A stretch of 64,000 bases of DNA from VRUE01 sp036379955. GTDB taxonomy: Bacteria; Actinomycetota; Thermoleophilia; Solirubrobacterales; 70-9. A program made the position numbers and the translations under genes. Below the pieces are notes generated by a model. That model had not been told where the DNA came from, ran no database searches, and worked only from the letters and a program-made list of their open reading frames with translations. Each line of letters opens with the position of its first letter. Position 1 is the first letter of the stretch. The stretch lies in assembly GCA_036379955.1 (NCBI GenBank), contig DASVFR010000015.1, positions 1-64,000 on the forward strand, read 5' to 3'. Positions 1-7,870 of the stretch are shown one piece after another.

Positions 1-248
1 GCCCGCTCGGGGTCCTCGTCGAGCACCGACTTGATCGCCTTCAGGGGCATGAAGCGCTCCTCCTGCAGCTGCTTGATCAGCCTGATCCGGTCGACGAACT
101 CGGGCGGGTAGTAGGCCATGTTGCGGCTCGTCTTCACCGGCTCCGGCAACAGGCCCTCGCGCAGGTAATGCTTGATCGTCGGCACCGGCACCCCCGACGC
201 CTCGGCGAGCTCACCGACGCGCAGCAACCCCGCCTCGACCGCACTCAT
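1..248 (-). CDS. MerR-family transcriptional regulator (C-terminus cut by window edge)
   Basis: The 82 visible residues form a winged-helix DNA-binding head: an N-terminal helix-turn-helix (LRVGELAEASGVPVPTIKHY), the wing (YLREGLLPEP) and a following helix with the FVDRIRLIKQLQEERF pattern of the MerR family. The start is the ATG at 246-248; the effector-binding part lies beyond base 1. It lies downstream of, and on the same strand as, the acyl-CoA genes, so it may regulate them or an unseen gene (inference). The family call is firm; the ligand is unknown. Confidence 0.85.
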   Translation of the reverse strand, partial: MSAVEAGLLRVGELAEASGVPVPTIKHYLREGLLPEPVKTSRNMAYYPPEFVDRIRLIKQLQEERFMPLKAIKSVLDEDPER

Positions 249-258
249 CTCCCCCACC

Positions 259-307
259 GCCGACGGGCCGATTTACGCTCACATAGCGCGCTTTTCGTCC
301 CGTCGGC
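259..307. repeat. Nested palindromic element, subfamily 1 (intergenic copy)
   Basis: A 12-bp outer stem GCCGACGGGCCG (259-270) pairs with 296-307 with one mismatch. The 25-base core (271-295) runs from ATTTA to CTTTT and holds an inner 4-bp stem CGCT/AGCG around CACAT. It fills the gap between the CoA-transferase stop (310) and the MerR start (248). The same stem and a near-identical core recur inside the glycerol kinase gene, and the same stem recurs inside bioD. Confidence 0.8.
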
Positions 308-309
308 CC

Positions 310-1551
310 TCATGCGCGGAATTCGGCCTGGGCCTCCGCGCTCGGGCCAGCTGCGGCGCCGGACTCCTTCATTGCGGCGATCTCCTCGGCGGAGTAGCCG
401 GCCTCGGCCAGGACCTCGTCGGTGTGCTCGCCGAAGGCGGGAGCCGGGCGAGTCGGGTCGGCGGGAGTGCGGCTCATCTTCACCGGGGCGCCGAGCTGGC
501 GGATCGTGCCGAGGCCGGGCTGCTCCATCTCGACGACCATGCCGCGCTCGTGGACCAGCTCGGAGTCGAGGACCTCGTCGATCTCAAGGACCGGCTCGAT
601 GCAGCAGTCGTGCTCGTCGTTGAACGCCTTCCACTCGGCGCGGGTGCGCGAGCGGAAGACCTCGGCGACCTTGGCCCACTCCTCCGAGCCCGGCGCGGCG
701 AACTGGGCCTCGACCAGGTCGGGGCGCTCGACCCCGGTGCAGAAGGCAGCCCAGAACTTCGGCTCGAGCGCGCCGCAGGTGACCCAGCCGTCGGCCGCCT
801 CGTAGGGCAGGTAGCAGGCCAGCCCGCCGGCGAGCTGCTGCTCACCGCGCTTCGGCACCTCGCCGTCGCAGAAGTAGCGACCGGCGACCAGGGCCAGCCA
901 GGAGAGCGCCCCGTCGGCCATCGAGACGTCGACCATCTGCCCTTCGCCGGAATGGCACCGCTCGTGCAATGCCGCCATCACGCCGAAGGCAGCCATCAGG
1001 GCGCCGCCGCCGATGTCGGCGATCTGGCCGCCGGACTGGACGGGTGGCCCGTCCTTGGCCCCGGTCAGACCGAGCACCCCGACCAGGCCGAGGTAGTTCA
1101 TGTCGTGGCCGGCGCGCTGCGTGTACGGCCCGTCCTGGCCGTAGCCGGTGATCGCGCAGTAGACGATGCCGGGATTGGCCTCGCGCATGCGCTTGTAGCC
1201 GACCCCAAGCCGGTCGAGCACGCCGGGGCGGAAGCCGTCGAGCACCACGTCGTGGCTTTCGACCAGGCGCAACAGGGCCTCGCGCCCCTTTTCGCTCTTC
1301 AGGTCGAGCCGGACCGAGCGCTTGCCGCGGTTGAGCGCCAGGTAGAGCGAGGAGCGCGTACCCAGCTCCTGCTGCTCGTCTGTCCCATAGTAGGGCGGCG
1401 CCCAGCGAATGTAGTCGCCCATACCGGTGTCCTCGACCTTGAGCACCTCGGCGCCGAGATCGGCAAGCAGCAACGAGCAGAATCCCCCCGGCAGCAGCCG
1501 GGAAAGGTCGAGGACCTTGATGTCGCTAAGCGGCAGAGCGCTCATCGTCAC
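310..1551 (-). CDS. Class III CoA-transferase / alpha-methylacyl-CoA racemase family (CaiB/BaiF)
   Basis: A 413-residue CaiB/BaiF protein of normal family length. N-terminal LPLSDIKVLDLSRLLPGG, LNRGKRSVRLDLK and FRPGVLDRLG are class III hallmarks. The segment ITGYGQDGPYTQRAGHDMNY resembles alpha-methylacyl-CoA racemase more than formyl-CoA transferase, and Asp150 in GHD is the expected catalytic aspartate. It would transfer CoA between organic acids or epimerise 2-methylacyl-CoA in the cytoplasm. Its start overlaps the 3' end of the BKACE gene by 26 bases (or 20 if the second ATG at 1545 is used), so the two are translationally coupled. Racemase versus transferase cannot be settled from sequence alone. 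Confidence 0.88.
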   Translation of the reverse strand: MTMSALPLSDIKVLDLSRLLPGGFCSLLLADLGAEVLKVEDTGMGDYIRWAPPYYGTDEQQELGTRSSLYLALNRGKRSVRLDLKSEKGREALLRLVESHDVVLDGFRPGVLDRLGVGYKRMREANPGIVYCAITGYGQDGPYTQRAGHDMNYLGLVGVLGLTGAKDGPPVQSGGQIADIGGGALMAAFGVMAALHERCHSGEGQMVDVSMADGALSWLALVAGRYFCDGEVPKRGEQQLAGGLACYLPYEAADGWVTCGALEPKFWAAFCTGVERPDLVEAQFAAPGSEEWAKVAEVFRSRTRAEWKAFNDEHDCCIEPVLEIDEVLDSELVHERGMVVEMEQPGLGTIRQLGAPVKMSRTPADPTRPAPAFGEHTDEVLAEAGYSAEEIAAMKESGAAAGPSAEAQAEFRA

Positions 1552-2434
1552 GCCTGCGCGCCGGCACGCCCAGCAGCTCGCGGGCCTCGGCGACGGTCGC
1601 GGCCCGGCGGCCGACGTCCTCGGCCATCTGGCGCGCCTTGGCGATCAAGTCGCCGTTGGAACGGGCCATCTCGCCGTTCGGCAAATAGAGGTTGTCCTCG
1701 ACCCCGGCACGAACGTTGCCCCCGAGCACAAGCGAGGCGCCGAGCAGTTTCCACTGGTCGCGCGAGATCCCGATCGTCTGCCACTGGTTCTCGCCCTCGG
1801 CGCCGCCGGGGATCTGATCGGCCATGAAACCGACGTTGCGAGGGGTCGGGCGGATGCCGCCGTTGACGCCCATCACCAGCGAGATCTGCAGCGGCGTCCG
1901 CTCCAAGAGGCCCATGTCGATCAGCGGATCGAGGTTGGCGACGTGGCCGGCGTCGAAGCACTCGTGCTCGGGCTTGATCCCCAGCTCCTTCATCGCGGTG
2001 AGGAACTCGATGATCGTGTCGAAGCTGTTCTCGAAGACCGCCTTGAAGACGAAGTCCTTGCGCCGGGAGCTGTACTTGGCGTAGTTCATCGAGCTCATGT
2101 TGAGCGCGGCGACGTCGGGACGGAGCGCCCGCAGGTACTCGAGTCGCTTGGAGATCGGGATGCCAATCGCGCCGGTCGAGTAGTTGACGATCACGTCGCC
2201 GACCTCGGCCAGGATCGCCTCGGTGATCGCCTTGAAGTCCTCGACCTCGTAGGAGGGAGTGCCATCCGGTTTGCGGGCGTGGATGTGTATCTGCGAGGCG
2301 CCCTCGTCGACCGCGCGCCGCGCCTCCGCCGCGTACTCCTCCGGCGTGTAGGGGATCGCCGGGCACTGATCGCGGTTGGCGATCACCCCGCTGATCGAGC
2401 AGCTGATGACGACCGGGTCGCCGAACTGGCTCAT
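1526..2434 (-). CDS. BKACE family beta-keto acid cleavage enzyme (DUF849, Kce-like)
   Basis: A 302-residue protein of the BKACE superfamily, which condenses a beta-keto acid with acetyl-CoA to give acetoacetate and a new CoA ester. The zinc-binding HIHA pair (His50, His52) and the C-terminal GGNVRAGVEDNLYLP segment match 3-keto-5-aminohexanoate cleavage enzymes. ISCSISGVIANRDQCPAIPYTP is the N-terminal signature. A strong GGAGGAGAAGAG ribosome site precedes the ATG. The gene sits between an acyl-CoA carboxylase and a class III CoA-transferase, so it probably feeds a CoA-dependent catabolic route; the substrate need not be the lysine-fermentation intermediate. Confidence 0.92.
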   Translation of the reverse strand: MSQFGDPVVISCSISGVIANRDQCPAIPYTPEEYAAEARRAVDEGASQIHIHARKPDGTPSYEVEDFKAITEAILAEVGDVIVNYSTGAIGIPISKRLEYLRALRPDVAALNMSSMNYAKYSSRRKDFVFKAVFENSFDTIIEFLTAMKELGIKPEHECFDAGHVANLDPLIDMGLLERTPLQISLVMGVNGGIRPTPRNVGFMADQIPGGAEGENQWQTIGISRDQWKLLGASLVLGGNVRAGVEDNLYLPNGEMARSNGDLIAKARQMAEDVGRRAATVAEARELLGVPARRRDDERSAA

Positions 2435-2452
2435 CTCTTCTCCTCCCTCCCC

Positions 2453-2499
2453 TTCCGGTGCGCTTTATGTGGGTATGGACCGTAAAAGGCGCACCGGAA
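2453..2499. repeat. Nested palindromic element, subfamily 2
   Basis: A perfect 11-bp stem TTCCGGTGCGC (2453-2463) pairs with 2489-2499 around a 25-base core that begins TTTATG and ends TAAAAG. It starts 3 bases after the carboxylase stop (2502) and ends 18 bases before the BKACE start on the minus strand. The element at 30453-30493 is an inverted relative with the same CGGTGCGC stem and the same TTTAT...AAAG core ends. Confidence 0.8.
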
Positions 2500-2501
2500 C
2501 G

Positions 2502-4097
2502 TCATACCGGCATCACCCCGTGGCGCTTGCGGGGCTTCTCGACGTGCTTGTCGCGGGCCATCTTCAGTGCGTTGGCGATCGTCGCGCGCGTCTCGCGCGG
2601 ATCGATGATGTCGTCGATCACCGCGTTGCCGGCGGCGATGTAGGGGTCGATCTGCTCGCGCACCGCGTTCAGCATCGCCTCACGGGTGCCCTCCGGATCG
2701 TCGGAGGCCTCGATCATCGAGCGGCCGATGATTTCGACCGCGCCCTCGGCGCCCATCACCGAGATCTCAGCCCCGGGCCAGGCAACGATCAGGTCCGGCT
2801 CGTAGGCCTTGCCGCACATCACGTAGTAGCCGGCGCCGTAGGCCTTGCGCACGATCACGGTCACCTTCGGCACCGTCGCGCGGCTGACCGCGTAGAGCAT
2901 CTTGGCGCCGTGGCGGATGATCCCGGCGTGCTCGACCTTCGAGCCGACCATGAAGCCCGGCACGTCCTGGAGGAAGACGATCGGGATGTTGAAGGCGTCG
3001 CAGAGGTTGATGAAGCGCGCCGCCTTGTCGGCCGAGTCGTTGTCGAGGATGCCGGCGAGCTGCTTGGGCTGGTTGGCGACGATCCCCGCCGGCTGGCCGC
3101 CGAAGCGGGCGAAGCAGGTGATCAGCGTCTTGGCGAACTTCGGCTTCAGGTCGAAGTACTCGCCGTCGTCGACGATCTCGCGGATCACCTCGTACATGTC
3201 GTAGGGCTGGCGCGAGGACTCGGGGACGATTTCCATCAGCTTCTCGGAGGCGCGGTCGACCGGATCCGAGACCTCGCGCAGCGGCGGCTTCTCTTCCCAG
3301 TTCGATGGGAAGTAGGAGAGGTATTGCTTGATGGAGCGAATACATGCCTCGTCGTCCTTCACCTCGAGGTCCCCCACACCCGACTTGCGACAGTGGACCT
3401 TGGCGCCGCCCAGCTCCTCCATCGAGATGTCCTCGCCGGTGACGGCCTTGGTCAGGTGCGGGCCGGCGAGCGCCATCGCGCCCTGGCCGGAGACCATCGG
3501 CACGAAGTCGGCGAGTGCCGGGATGTAGGCGGTGCCGGCGGCGCAGGGGCCCATCATCGCCGCGACCATCGGGATCACGCCCGACATCTCGACCTCCTCA
3601 CGGAAGAGGTGGCCGGAGCCGGCGAAGAGCGAACCCGCCGCCTCCTGGATGCGGGCGCCGGCCGAGTCGAGCAGCCAGATGAAGGGCATGCGCTTGGAGA
3701 GGGCCATCTCGCGCAGGCGGGTGACCTTGAGCTCGCCCGTCATCCCCATCGAGCCGGCCATCACGGTGAAGTCGTAGGCGGCGATGCAGCAGGGTCGGCC
3801 GTCGACGTCGCCCCAGCCGGTGATCACGCCGTCGGCAGGCGCCTCCTTGCCCTCCATCGCCCGCTGGGCGAAGTGCGGGCGGCCGTGGATGCCCATCTCG
3901 ACGAAGGTGCCCTCGTCGACCAGCAGGCCGATGCGCTCGCGCGCGGTCAGCTTGCCGCGCTCGTGCTGCTTGGCGATCTTCTCCTCGCCGCCGCCGAGCT
4001 TCGCCTTCTCGCGCCGCTCGTGCAGCTGCTCGGTCAGCTCGCCCAGCGGCGCCGTGCCGGGGAGGAGGTGTTTCGTCTCTTGCTCCGTGCTCCCCAC
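2502..4097 (-). CDS. Acyl-CoA carboxylase, carboxyltransferase (beta) subunit
   Basis: A 531-residue biotin-dependent carboxyltransferase of the propionyl-/acetyl-/methylcrotonyl-CoA carboxylase type. KLTARERIGLLVDEGTFVEMG opens the N-terminal crotonase-like half; DSAGARIQEAAGSLFAGSG and the second-half FLQDVPGFMVGSKVEHAGII with GAGYYVMCGKAYEPD are the acyl-CoA and carboxybiotin loops. I place the start at the GTG (4095-4097) that shares one base with the upstream hydratase stop; the longer frame runs back into that gene. No biotin carboxylase gene is in the window; an orphan biotin carrier lies at 30518-30730. Substrate specificity is unassigned. Confidence 0.93.
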   Translation of the reverse strand: MGSTEQETKHLLPGTAPLGELTEQLHERREKAKLGGGEEKIAKQHERGKLTARERIGLLVDEGTFVEMGIHGRPHFAQRAMEGKEAPADGVITGWGDVDGRPCCIAAYDFTVMAGSMGMTGELKVTRLREMALSKRMPFIWLLDSAGARIQEAAGSLFAGSGHLFREEVEMSGVIPMVAAMMGPCAAGTAYIPALADFVPMVSGQGAMALAGPHLTKAVTGEDISMEELGGAKVHCRKSGVGDLEVKDDEACIRSIKQYLSYFPSNWEEKPPLREVSDPVDRASEKLMEIVPESSRQPYDMYEVIREIVDDGEYFDLKPKFAKTLITCFARFGGQPAGIVANQPKQLAGILDNDSADKAARFINLCDAFNIPIVFLQDVPGFMVGSKVEHAGIIRHGAKMLYAVSRATVPKVTVIVRKAYGAGYYVMCGKAYEPDLIVAWPGAEISVMGAEGAVEIIGRSMIEASDDPEGTREAMLNAVREQIDPYIAAGNAVIDDIIDPRETRATIANALKMARDKHVEKPRKRHGVMPV

Positions 4098-4879
4098 TAT
4101 CTGCCTTTCCACTGCGGATCGCGTTTCTCGAAGAATGCGCTGACGCCCTCGACGATGTCCTCGGTCGAGAAGGTGAGGGAGAGCTGCGAGCGCAGGAACT
4201 CGAGCGCGTCGTCGACGCCCATGTCCTGCTGGCGGTACATCGCGTCGTGACCGAGCCGCATCAGCACCGGGCTCTTGGAGGCGAGCTTGGTCGCCCACTC
4301 GGCGACGGCGGCGTCGAACTCCCCGGCCGGCACGACCTTGTTGGCGAGCCCGTACTCGACCGCCTGCTCGGCGCTCAGCCGCTCGCCCAGCAGCATCATC
4401 TCGTTGACCTTCTTGCGCGGGACGTTGCGGTAGATGATCGCCATGATCATGTAGGGGAAGGCGCCGACGTTGATCTCCGGCGTGCCGAAGGTGGCGCCCT
4501 CTTTGGCGATCAGCAGATCACAGGAGAGGGCGAGTCCCATCCCCCCCGCCAGCACGTGGCCGTTGGCCGCGCAGAGGCTCGGCTTGCCGAGGCGGGGCAT
4601 CAGCCGGAAATATTCAAGGAAAAGATCAGTTGCAAAATGCTTGCTGACTAGGGGGACATCCGCCCCAAAGCCACCGAGATCCGCGCCAGCGCAAAAGACT
4701 TTGTCTCCAGCGCCCGTCAGCACGACTGAACGGACCTCCTCGGAGTCCCGCGCCGTCTTCATCGCGTCGACCAGCTCGACCAGCATCTGGCCCGAGAGCA
4801 TGTTGCGCTTCTCCGGGTTGTCGAGGGTCACCGTTGCGACCCCGTCGGCGACCTCGTACTTGACGACCTCGTAATCCAT
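4097..4879 (-). CDS. Enoyl-CoA hydratase/isomerase family protein
   Basis: A 260-residue crotonase-fold enzyme. The CoA-binding stretch FCAGADLGGFG and the oxyanion-hole region AANGHVLAGGMGLALSCDL are clear. The glutamate that follows the glycine run in bona fide hydratases is replaced by glycine (GGMGLAL), while the second one is kept (GTPEI), so isomerase or another crotonase activity is as likely as hydration. It is first in the minus-strand operon with the carboxylase and BKACE genes. Bases 4610-4700, coding for VPLVSKHFATDLFLEYF, are noticeably AT-richer than the rest. Confidence 0.9.
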   Translation of the reverse strand: MDYEVVKYEVADGVATVTLDNPEKRNMLSGQMLVELVDAMKTARDSEEVRSVVLTGAGDKVFCAGADLGGFGADVPLVSKHFATDLFLEYFRLMPRLGKPSLCAANGHVLAGGMGLALSCDLLIAKEGATFGTPEINVGAFPYMIMAIIYRNVPRKKVNEMMLLGERLSAEQAVEYGLANKVVPAGEFDAAVAEWATKLASKSPVLMRLGHDAMYRQQDMGVDDALEFLRSQLSLTFSTEDIVEGVSAFFEKRDPQWKGR

Positions 4880-4940
4880 GGAGGCGGGACCATAGCCGAC
4901 TATGCGGAAAGTAGGAAGTGCTACTGTCCACCGCTGGAGA

Positions 4941-4988
4941 ACGTGCCGGTGATTGACCGCCCATATGGGCGGTCAATCACCGGCACGT
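4941..4988. repeat. Perfect 48-bp palindrome (ACGTGCCG...CGGCACGT type)
   Basis: Both 24-base arms match with no mismatch; the ends are ACGTGCCG/CGGCACGT and the centre is CCGCCCATATGGGCGG. It lies between the divergent hydratase (start 4879) and acyl-CoA dehydrogenase (start 5026) genes, so it is in the promoter region of both and cannot be a simple terminator. The element at 34597-34646 shares its ends, centre and length but has different arms. Confidence 0.9.
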
Positions 4989-5025
4989 CCCGGGTGGCGA
5001 CGAACTCAAGAGCGAGGAGAGACCA

Positions 5026-6243
5026 ATGGCGACGGCAACCGAGAGCGACTCGAAGGTCATCAAGCCCGACTTCGGGTCGGGACGCAAGCACTTCATCTTC
5101 AGTCAGGAGCACGAAGACCTGCGCGAGTCGATGGAGGCCTGGGTCAAGAAGGAGATGTGGCCCCACCGCAACGAGTGGGAGAAGACCTACTGGCCGACCG
5201 AGAAGATGAAGCGCGCCGGCGAGCTCGGCTTCCTCGGCCTCTGCTTCCCGGAGGAGTACGGCGGCCAGGGCGGCGACTACTACTACTCGCTGGTCCGCGC
5301 CGAGTGCATGAGCTACACCGGCTCCGGCGGCACCAACATGGGCTTCGCCGTGCAGACCGACATGGTGCTGCCGCCGATCCACCTGCTCGGCACGGAGGAG
5401 CAGAAGCTGAAGTACCTCGCGCCGGGCCTCAAGGGCGAGAAGGTCGGCTGTCTCGGGATCACCGAGCCGGGCGCCGGCTCCGATGTCGCCGGCATCCGCA
5501 CGACCGCGATCCGCGACGGCGACGAATTCGTCATCAACGGCTCGAAGACGTTCATCACAAACGGGCCGCGCGCCGACTTCATCGTCCTCGTCGCCAAGAC
5601 CAACCCGGAGGAGCGCCACGCCGGCATCACGCTCTTCGTCGTCGACCTGCGCGACTCCAGCGGCGAGAAGGTCCCCGGCTTCAGCGTCTCGGCGGAGCTG
5701 GAGAAGATGGGCATGCACGCCTCCGACACCGGCGAACTCGCCTTCGAAGACGTCCGCGTCCCGGCCAGCGCGATCCTCGGCGAGGAGGGCAAGGGCTTCT
5801 ACCACATCGCCTGGGAGCTCCAGGGCGAGCGCCTGGTCGCCGCCGCCGGCTCGCACGCGGGGGCGGAACGGATGATCGAGAAGACCCTCGAGTACGCCAA
5901 GGAGCGCGAAGCCTTCGGCCGCCCGATCGGCAAGTTCCAGGCGATCCGCCACAAGTTCGCCGAGATGGCGACCAAAGCCGAGGCGGCGAAGCAGTTCACC
6001 TACGCGACCGCCTGGCGCTTCGCCAACGGCGAGTACCCGGTGCGCGAGATCACGATGGCGAAGCTCTTCTCCTCCCGCATGGCCTGCGAAGTCGCCGACG
6101 AGTGCATCCAGATCCTCGGCGGCTACGGCTACATGAAGGAGTACGAGATCGAGCGCGCCTACCGCGACGTGCGCCTCAACCGGATCGGCGCCGGCACCGA
6201 CGAGGTGATGCTCGACGTGATCGGCAAGAGCTACGGACTCTGA
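5026..6243 (+). CDS. Acyl-CoA dehydrogenase
   Basis: A 405-residue FAD-dependent acyl-CoA dehydrogenase of standard length. LGITEPGAGSDVAGIRT is the first family signature with the FAD/substrate loop, FITNGPRADFIVLVAK follows, and the C-terminal QILGGYGYMKEYEIERAYRD signature is intact. It would introduce the alpha-beta double bond and pass electrons to ETF. GAGGAGAGACCA precedes the ATG. It is divergent from the hydratase/carboxylase/BKACE operon across the perfect palindrome, which suggests one shared degradative route (inference). Confidence 0.95.
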   Translation: MATATESDSKVIKPDFGSGRKHFIFSQEHEDLRESMEAWVKKEMWPHRNEWEKTYWPTEKMKRAGELGFLGLCFPEEYGGQGGDYYYSLVRAECMSYTGSGGTNMGFAVQTDMVLPPIHLLGTEEQKLKYLAPGLKGEKVGCLGITEPGAGSDVAGIRTTAIRDGDEFVINGSKTFITNGPRADFIVLVAKTNPEERHAGITLFVVDLRDSSGEKVPGFSVSAELEKMGMHASDTGELAFEDVRVPASAILGEEGKGFYHIAWELQGERLVAAAGSHAGAERMIEKTLEYAKEREAFGRPIGKFQAIRHKFAEMATKAEAAKQFTYATAWRFANGEYPVREITMAKLFSSRMACEVADECIQILGGYGYMKEYEIERAYRDVRLNRIGAGTDEVMLDVIGKSYGL

Positions 6244-6267
6244 TCAACCGCCGTCTCCTCTGCTCCC

Positions 6268-6305
6268 GCGGGGGCCTGAAGAATCAGATATGGACAGGCC
6301 CCCGC
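6268..6305. repeat. Palindromic element after acyl-CoA dehydrogenase
   Basis: A 10-bp stem GCGGGGGCCT (6268-6277) with its exact complement at 6296-6305 encloses an 18-base loop centred on GATATGG. It sits 24 bases after the dehydrogenase stop. It could act as a rho-independent-like terminator, but there is no T-run, and the ATATGG centre links it loosely to the other palindromes in the window. Confidence 0.55.
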
Positions 6306-6333
6306 TCCCGCGTCCGGGGACGGCGGCAAGGAA

Positions 6334-6750
6334 ATGTCACACATAGACCACATCCGCTCCTACTACACGGCGCTGAACACGGGTGATGCCGAGGCTGTCG
6401 CCGCCCACTTCACGCCCGACGCCACCCACTACTACACGCGTCTCGGCCCGCACGAGGGGGCCGAGACGATCGGGCGGATGACGAACCTCGCCGTCAACAG
6501 CATCGAGGCCCAGTGGTTCGTCGAGAACGCGATCGAAGAGGGCGAGGAGGCCGTGATCGAGTGGACGATGACCTGGCGCGACCCGAAGTCCGGCGAGCGC
6601 CGCCTCGACCGCGGCACCGAGTGGTTCGCCTTCCGCGACGGGAAGATCGCCGAGGTGCGCGCCTACCACCACGGCGGGCCCAAGAACCCGAGCGGTGACC
6701 TGCTCGGCTTCGACCACGCAGGTCGTGGCTACACGATGCTGGAGGAGTAA
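6334..6750 (+). CDS. SnoaL-like / NTF2-fold small protein
   Basis: A 138-residue protein with the cone-shaped NTF2/SnoaL pattern: an N-terminal helix (IDHIRSYYTALNTGDAEAVAAHF), then TPDATHYYTRLGPHEG and the alternating strands VIEWTMTWRDPKSGERRLDRG and TEWFAFRDGKIAEVRAYHH. Such domains serve as ketosteroid-isomerase-like or polyketide-cyclase-like enzymes or bind small hydrophobic ligands. The ATG follows AAGGAA closely. Its position after an acyl-CoA dehydrogenase hints at a linked metabolic role; the substrate is unknown. Confidence 0.8.
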   Translation: MSHIDHIRSYYTALNTGDAEAVAAHFTPDATHYYTRLGPHEGAETIGRMTNLAVNSIEAQWFVENAIEEGEEAVIEWTMTWRDPKSGERRLDRGTEWFAFRDGKIAEVRAYHHGGPKNPSGDLLGFDHAGRGYTMLEE

Positions 6751-6753
6751 CGC

Positions 6754-7008
6754 TCAGACGTTGGTCGCGACGAGGGTTGCGATCGTCGCGAAGATGCCGA
6801 GCATCGTCGGTCCCCAGAGCATGAAGATGAGGTGCCGCAGGTCGCGAATCTCGGTGCGCAGTTCGCGAAGGTCGCCGTCGACGCGTGCGAAGCCCGCGTC
6901 CATACGACGTTCGAGATCGTCGAAACGCCGGTCGACTTCGTCAAACCGCCTGTCTACTCCGTCGAACCGCTCGTCGAGCCTCGCGTCCGTCCACATCGTG
7001 CGCTCCAT
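6754..7008 (-). CDS. Small coiled-coil protein with C-terminal membrane anchor
   Basis: Of unknown function. About 84 residues from the ATG at 7008 (an in-frame start at 7041 would add 11). Residues 8-45 are a heptad-like series RFDGVDR, RFDEVDR, RFDDLER and onwards, strongly charged and predicted coiled coil, followed by LRELRTEIRDLRHL. The last ~22 residues (MLWGPTMLGIFATIATLVAT) form one hydrophobic helix, giving a tail-anchored layout. It converges on the SnoaL gene with 3 bases between the stops. The repeat-like composition supports a real gene but no specific role can be given. Confidence 0.6.
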   Translation of the reverse strand: MERTMWTDARLDERFDGVDRRFDEVDRRFDDLERRMDAGFARVDGDLRELRTEIRDLRHLIFMLWGPTMLGIFATIATLVATNV

Positions 7009-7126
7009 GGTAGCCACGCTAGCCGACCTTCGCTCAGACAATGTGTTTCTGGGATTAGGGGCCTCAAACGGAACTGAAACGTCGGCGACAGTTCCGTGAC
7101 GAAAGCGTGACGATCCAGCTGCTCCG

Positions 7127-7870
7127 CTACTCCAGCGGCAGGCAGATCGTGCAGAAGTCCTCGCCGAAGGGGGTGAGGACGATGCTGCGGCGCACGGTGC
7201 GGGCGGTGCGCCCGCCTCGCTCCAGCGCCTCCGTCACCTGCGGCTGGGCCTCGAGCACCTGATAGCGGCGCGGGTCGCGCAGCGGCTCGCGCGAGAACCA
7301 GACGAGGCCGAGGCGGTGCAGGTTGTTGAGGTAGGCGTAGACGCGGTCGGCGTGGTGGCAACCGGCCTCCTCGGCGACCATCGTGCAGCCCTGGTCGACC
7401 AGCCGCGAGGCGAGCGGCAGGCCGGCGCGCACGTCGACCGAGGGCTGGGCGCCGGCCTGGGCGAGGAAACGGAGGATGCGGGCCTCGTCGGGGGCGAGCG
7501 CGTCGAGGATGCGCATGTAGGCGGGGTGGGAGTCGACGTCGACGCTGACGTCGGCCGACTGGCGCAGCAGATCCTCGCCGCGGCGACGCAGGGCCTCGGC
7601 CGAGGCGTCGCCCGAATGGCGTGGCCGCGAGCCTTCCTGCACGCCGATCAGCTCGCGCAAGTAGGCGCGCAGCTCAGCCGTCGTCTCCTGCACCGCCTCC
7701 GCGGTCGACTCCCCCTGCGAGGCGGCGCGCACCGCGCGGGACGCGCCCTCGGCGTAGGCGTTGACTATCTCCGCGGCGCCCTGGCGGGCGATGCCGGCGG
7801 CGATCCGGGCCAGACCGGGCGCGGCCTGGATCAGCTCCTCGAGGTTGAGTTTGTCGTGCTCGCTCGTCAT
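7127..7870 (-). CDS. DUF4393-like (Abi-alpha-type) protein, tentative
   Basis: A 247-residue cytoplasmic protein starting at the ATG of an ATGA overlap with the upstream DUF445 gene. An N-terminal alanine-rich helical region (LARIAAGIARQGAAEIVNAY) is followed by SHPAYMRILDALAPDEARILRFLA, a helical domain with a winged-helix-like LNNLHRLGLVWFS, and a C-terminal LTPFGEDFCTICLP. That last block and the general order recall DUF4393 (Abi-alpha) proteins, some of which are linked to abortive infection; I hold this assignment loosely. The two-gene operon with a membrane DUF445 protein is clear. Confidence 0.6.
   Translation of the reverse strand: MTSEHDKLNLEELIQAAPGLARIAAGIARQGAAEIVNAYAEGASRAVRAASQGESTAEAVQETTAELRAYLRELIGVQEGSRPRHSGDASAEALRRRGEDLLRQSADVSVDVDSHPAYMRILDALAPDEARILRFLAQAGAQPSVDVRAGLPLASRLVDQGCTMVAEEAGCHHADRVYAYLNNLHRLGLVWFSREPLRDPRRYQVLEAQPQVTEALERGGRTARTVRRSIVLTPFGEDFCTICLPLE

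Noticed and set aside
2376..4250. Long plus-strand frame (about 620 codons) opposite the carboxylase gene
   Set aside because: High-GC shadow frame; rich in Arg, His, Gly and Ala with no domain, while the minus strand has complete carboxylase motifs. Similar long antisense frames at 45446-47761, 52252-55011 and 57712-60204 were dropped for the same reason.
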